A DNA stretch of 64,000 bases from NCBI RefSeq assembly GCF_037300705.1, contig NZ_CP147776.1:558001-622000 (forward strand). Reading direction: 5' to 3'. Position numbers and translations under genes: made by a program. Below the pieces are notes generated by a model that did no database searches, was not told where the DNA came from, and saw nothing but the letters and a program-made list of their open reading frames with translations. Below, in pieces: positions 61,839-64,000 of this stretch. This DNA comes from Massilia sp. W12 (lineage in GTDB: Bacteria > Pseudomonadota > Gammaproteobacteria > Burkholderiales > Burkholderiaceae_D). Each line of letters opens with the position of its first letter. The stretch's first letter is position 1.

Positions 61839-63653
61839 ATGAAAACACAGTCCCGACCCCGCTGGCTCCGTCCAGCCTGCCTGGCCGCAATCAGCCTGGC
61901 CTTTGCCAATTTGATTGCCGCGCCGGCCCTGGCCGCAGCCGATCCCGCCAAAGAATTGCACCTGTCTTTTGAAGCGGCCGATGATGGCTTTGATCTGGCG
62001 CGCTCCAACAGCGTCTATACCAACACCATCTCGGAAGCCATCTTTGAGAGTCTGTTGACGTATGACTATCTGGCGCGCCCGCCCAAGCTGATGCCAAACA
62101 CCGCCGAAGCGATGCCGGAAATCAGCGAGGATGGCAAGACGCTCACCTTCAAAATCAAAAAAGGGATTTATTTCACGCCGCATCCCGCCTTCAAAGGCAA
62201 AAAGCGTGAATTGGTGGCGCAAGACTATATTTACACCATCATGCGGCATATGGACCCGGCCACGCGTTCAGTGCAATCCGGCAACTATGACAACAAGATT
62301 GTCGGCCTCGATGAGCTGGCCGAAGAAGCGCAAAAAAGCGGGAAATTTGATTACGATCGCAAAATCCCCGGCCTCGAAGCAGTTGATTCGCATACCCTGC
62401 GCATCCGTCTTAAAAAGCCGGATCATGTGATGTTGTACCATCTGGCGAAATCGCCCACTGGCGCGATGGCGCGCGAAGTGGTGGAGACCTATGGCGAGCA
62501 AGTCAGCTTGCATCCGGTCGGCACCGGCGCGTATATGCTGCATGAATATGTGCCGCGCAGCAAAATCGCCCTCAAAGCCAATCCCGATTACCGTGGTTTC
62601 ACCTGGGATTTCAAAGGCGAAGACACCGAGTGGGATAAAAAAATTGTGGCCGAGATGAAGGGCAAACAAATGCCGCAAATCGGCAAAGTGGAAATCCGCA
62701 TCATCGAAGAAGAGCAATCGCGCTGGCTGGCGTTTTCCAGCGGCCAGCTTGACTTTGAAATGCTGGTGCCGCATGCCGCCTCGAAAGCGCTGGACAAGCA
62801 AGGCAAACTCTTGCCGGCCTACACCGAAAAAGGTTTTCGCCTGTTCCGCTTTATTGATCCGGGCGTGACGCGCACTTTTTTCAATTTTGAAGACCCGATT
62901 GTCGGTGGTTACAGCAAGGAAAAAATCGCCCTGCGGCGCGCCATCGCCATGGCATACGACTTGCCGCGTGAAGTCGATTCGGTTTGGTATGGACAAGCCC
63001 AGATTGCGCAAGGCTATGTGCCGCCGGGCGTGATCGGGCATGATCCGTCCTTCCGCCGCACCATAGGCTATAACCCTGAGCTGGCCAATAAGCTGCTCGA
63101 CCGGTTCGGCTACAAACGCGGCGCGGATGGCTTCCGCACCATGCCGGACGGCAAACCGCTGCTGCTCAAAATCCATTCCGCACCCAAATCACGCGATTAT
63201 GCGCGTATGGAAATCTGGCGCCGTTCGCTGGGCAAAGTCGGCATCCGCGCCGAATTTCCCGTGGCCGGTTTCGCCGACAACCTGAAATCCGCTTATCAAT
63301 GCAAGCTGATGATGTTTGGCCTGGGCGGCGTGGCCGGCGTGCCGGATGCGGTTGATTTTTATGACTCCTACTACGGCGCGAATGCCTTGCGCGGGAATAT
63401 GGGTTGCTATAAATCCGCCGAATACGACAAAACCTATGATCTGGCGATGAGCACCCCGGATGGCCCGGAGCGGCAAAAACTGCTCAACCGCCTGCAGCTG
63501 ATCATGGAAGCCGATACCGTGCATTCGATGGAACTCAACCGCATCCGCAACTGGATTATCCAGCCCTGGGTGCAAGGCTATAAAACCCATCCGGTGCTGC
63601 GCTCAGACTGGCGTTTTCTGGATGTGGATCTCAGCAAACAACCCAAGCGCTGA
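61839..63653 (+). CDS. Peptide/nickel-type ABC transporter substrate-binding protein
   Basis: SBP_bac_5 family periplasmic solute-binding protein, 604 residues. Signal peptide: RPACLAAISLAFANLIAAPALAA. Seen: SFEAADDGFDLARSNSVYTNTISEAIFESLLTYDYLARP, TLTFKIKKGIYFTPHPAFKGKKRELVAQDYIYTI, and VGTGAYMLHEYVPRSKIALKANPDYRG, as in oligopeptide-binding proteins. The predicted ligand is a peptide or oligomer; no permease or ATPase gene follows. The ATG is weakly preceded by AGCCGAAG. It may be an orphan binding protein or use a permease elsewhere. A response-regulator gene follows. Confidence 0.88.
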   Translation: MKTQSRPRWLRPACLAAISLAFANLIAAPALAAADPAKELHLSFEAADDGFDLARSNSVYTNTISEAIFESLLTYDYLARPPKLMPNTAEAMPEISEDGKTLTFKIKKGIYFTPHPAFKGKKRELVAQDYIYTIMRHMDPATRSVQSGNYDNKIVGLDELAEEAQKSGKFDYDRKIPGLEAVDSHTLRIRLKKPDHVMLYHLAKSPTGAMAREVVETYGEQVSLHPVGTGAYMLHEYVPRSKIALKANPDYRGFTWDFKGEDTEWDKKIVAEMKGKQMPQIGKVEIRIIEEEQSRWLAFSSGQLDFEMLVPHAASKALDKQGKLLPAYTEKGFRLFRFIDPGVTRTFFNFEDPIVGGYSKEKIALRRAIAMAYDLPREVDSVWYGQAQIAQGYVPPGVIGHDPSFRRTIGYNPELANKLLDRFGYKRGADGFRTMPDGKPLLLKIHSAPKSRDYARMEIWRRSLGKVGIRAEFPVAGFADNLKSAYQCKLMMFGLGGVAGVPDAVDFYDSYYGANALRGNMGCYKSAEYDKTYDLAMSTPDGPERQKLLNRLQLIMEADTVHSMELNRIRNWIIQPWVQGYKTHPVLRSDWRFLDVDLSKQPKR

Positions 63654-63756
63654 TACATCTGCGTCAACGCGGGCAAAACGCGTTATGATGGGCTGACAGG
63701 CTGCGCCAGCGCCGGTCAGCCCAGATACTCCCCTCGCCAATGTTGTGGAGCGCCCT

Positions 63757-64000
63757 ATGACAAAGCCGGAAATTTTCATCGTTGAAGACGATGAGTTGAT
63801 GCGAGAGTTGTTAATTCATATGCTGCAGCGCGAAGGCTATCCGGTCAAAGCGTATGCCGATGGACGCCAAGCGCAGCAGGCCTTGCAACAGGCGCAGCAG
63901 GCCCCCGGCCTGTTCTTACTTGATGTGATGCTGCCGCATCATGACGGCTTTGCTATCGTCAACATGATACGCGAAGAAAAAAAATGGCAGCAACCAATCG
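63757..64000 (+). CDS. Response regulator receiver protein, N-terminal part (cut by window edge)
   Basis: 81 visible codons. Receiver domain: acidic pair in FIVEDDELMRELL (residues 11-12), phospho-acceptor Asp-56 in LFLLDVMLPHHDGF; the domain is unfinished at the edge, so the output domain and partner kinase are unknown. GGAG lies eight bases before ATG 63757. Confidence 0.85.
   Translation, partial: MTKPEIFIVEDDELMRELLIHMLQREGYPVKAYADGRQAQQALQQAQQAPGLFLLDVMLPHHDGFAIVNMIREEKKWQQPI

Overview
The window looks like a chromosomal segment of a betaproteobacterium, most likely of the order Burkholderiales and close to the Oxalobacteraceae. The basis is moderately GC-rich DNA, the yggS-proC and pilT-pilU pairs, trxC with ApaG and MltA, a DUF3138-type porin, and uvrB next to an aspartate-type aminotransferase and tRNA-Asn. 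This is judged from gene content only; no 16S gene is present.

Layout. 1-5.9 kb: proC (cut by the window edge) and yggS, then divergent pilT-pilU-glutathione peroxidase, then a YbaL/Kef-type antiporter. 6.0-7.05 kb: a more AT-rich insertion that I read as a Tse2-type ADP-ribosyltransferase toxin followed by two small Tsi2-like genes. 7.1-20.4 kb, all minus strand: a polyamine utilisation region with the Pseudomonas spu layout. It holds a gamma-glutamyl-GABA hydrolase, gamma-glutamylputrescine synthetase, a putrescine aminotransferase and an ABC importer (PotF-PotG-PotH-PotI), then an outer-membrane barrel, a cupin, a PuuC-type aldehyde dehydrogenase and a second glutamine-synthetase-family enzyme. 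20.5-30.9 kb: a lipoprotein phosphoesterase, a chemoreceptor, a secreted four-repeat lectin-like protein, DUF2892-TrxC, ApaG, a 51-residue membrane protein on the other strand, MltA, a K+ channel, an acetyltransferase, a DUF4386-like membrane protein and a small hypothetical gene.

30.97-52.07 kb, minus strand: two giant RTX genes (2,819 and 3,361 codons), each preceded by a small gene of unknown function and separated by broken IS66 pieces. Their 3' parts share a 3.54-kb tract with no length differences that is almost identical, which points to recent duplication or gene conversion. The larger protein also has a hydrophobic N-terminal region, six tandem roughly 56-residue W-x-x-x-D-G-S repeats, and an acidic linker. 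Both carry a FrpC-like calcium-binding module. No type I exporter genes lie in the window.

53.0-64.0 kb: uvrB; an aminotransferase; two identical tandem tRNA-Asn genes with a clear promoter and terminator; a CPBP-family membrane protein; a 51-residue protein; a three-gene RtcB RNA-ligase operon with two unknown partners and an attenuator-like leader; a ChaC-type gamma-glutamylcyclotransferase; an exported tyrosine-phosphatase-like protein; a peptide-type ABC substrate-binding protein; and the start of a response regulator.

Most unusual: the twin RTX locus with its homogenised tract and repeat array, the Tse2/Tsi2-like cassette with a doubled immunity gene, and the rtcB operon with its leader and partner proteins. 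Functions are assigned by reading motifs; no database search was run.
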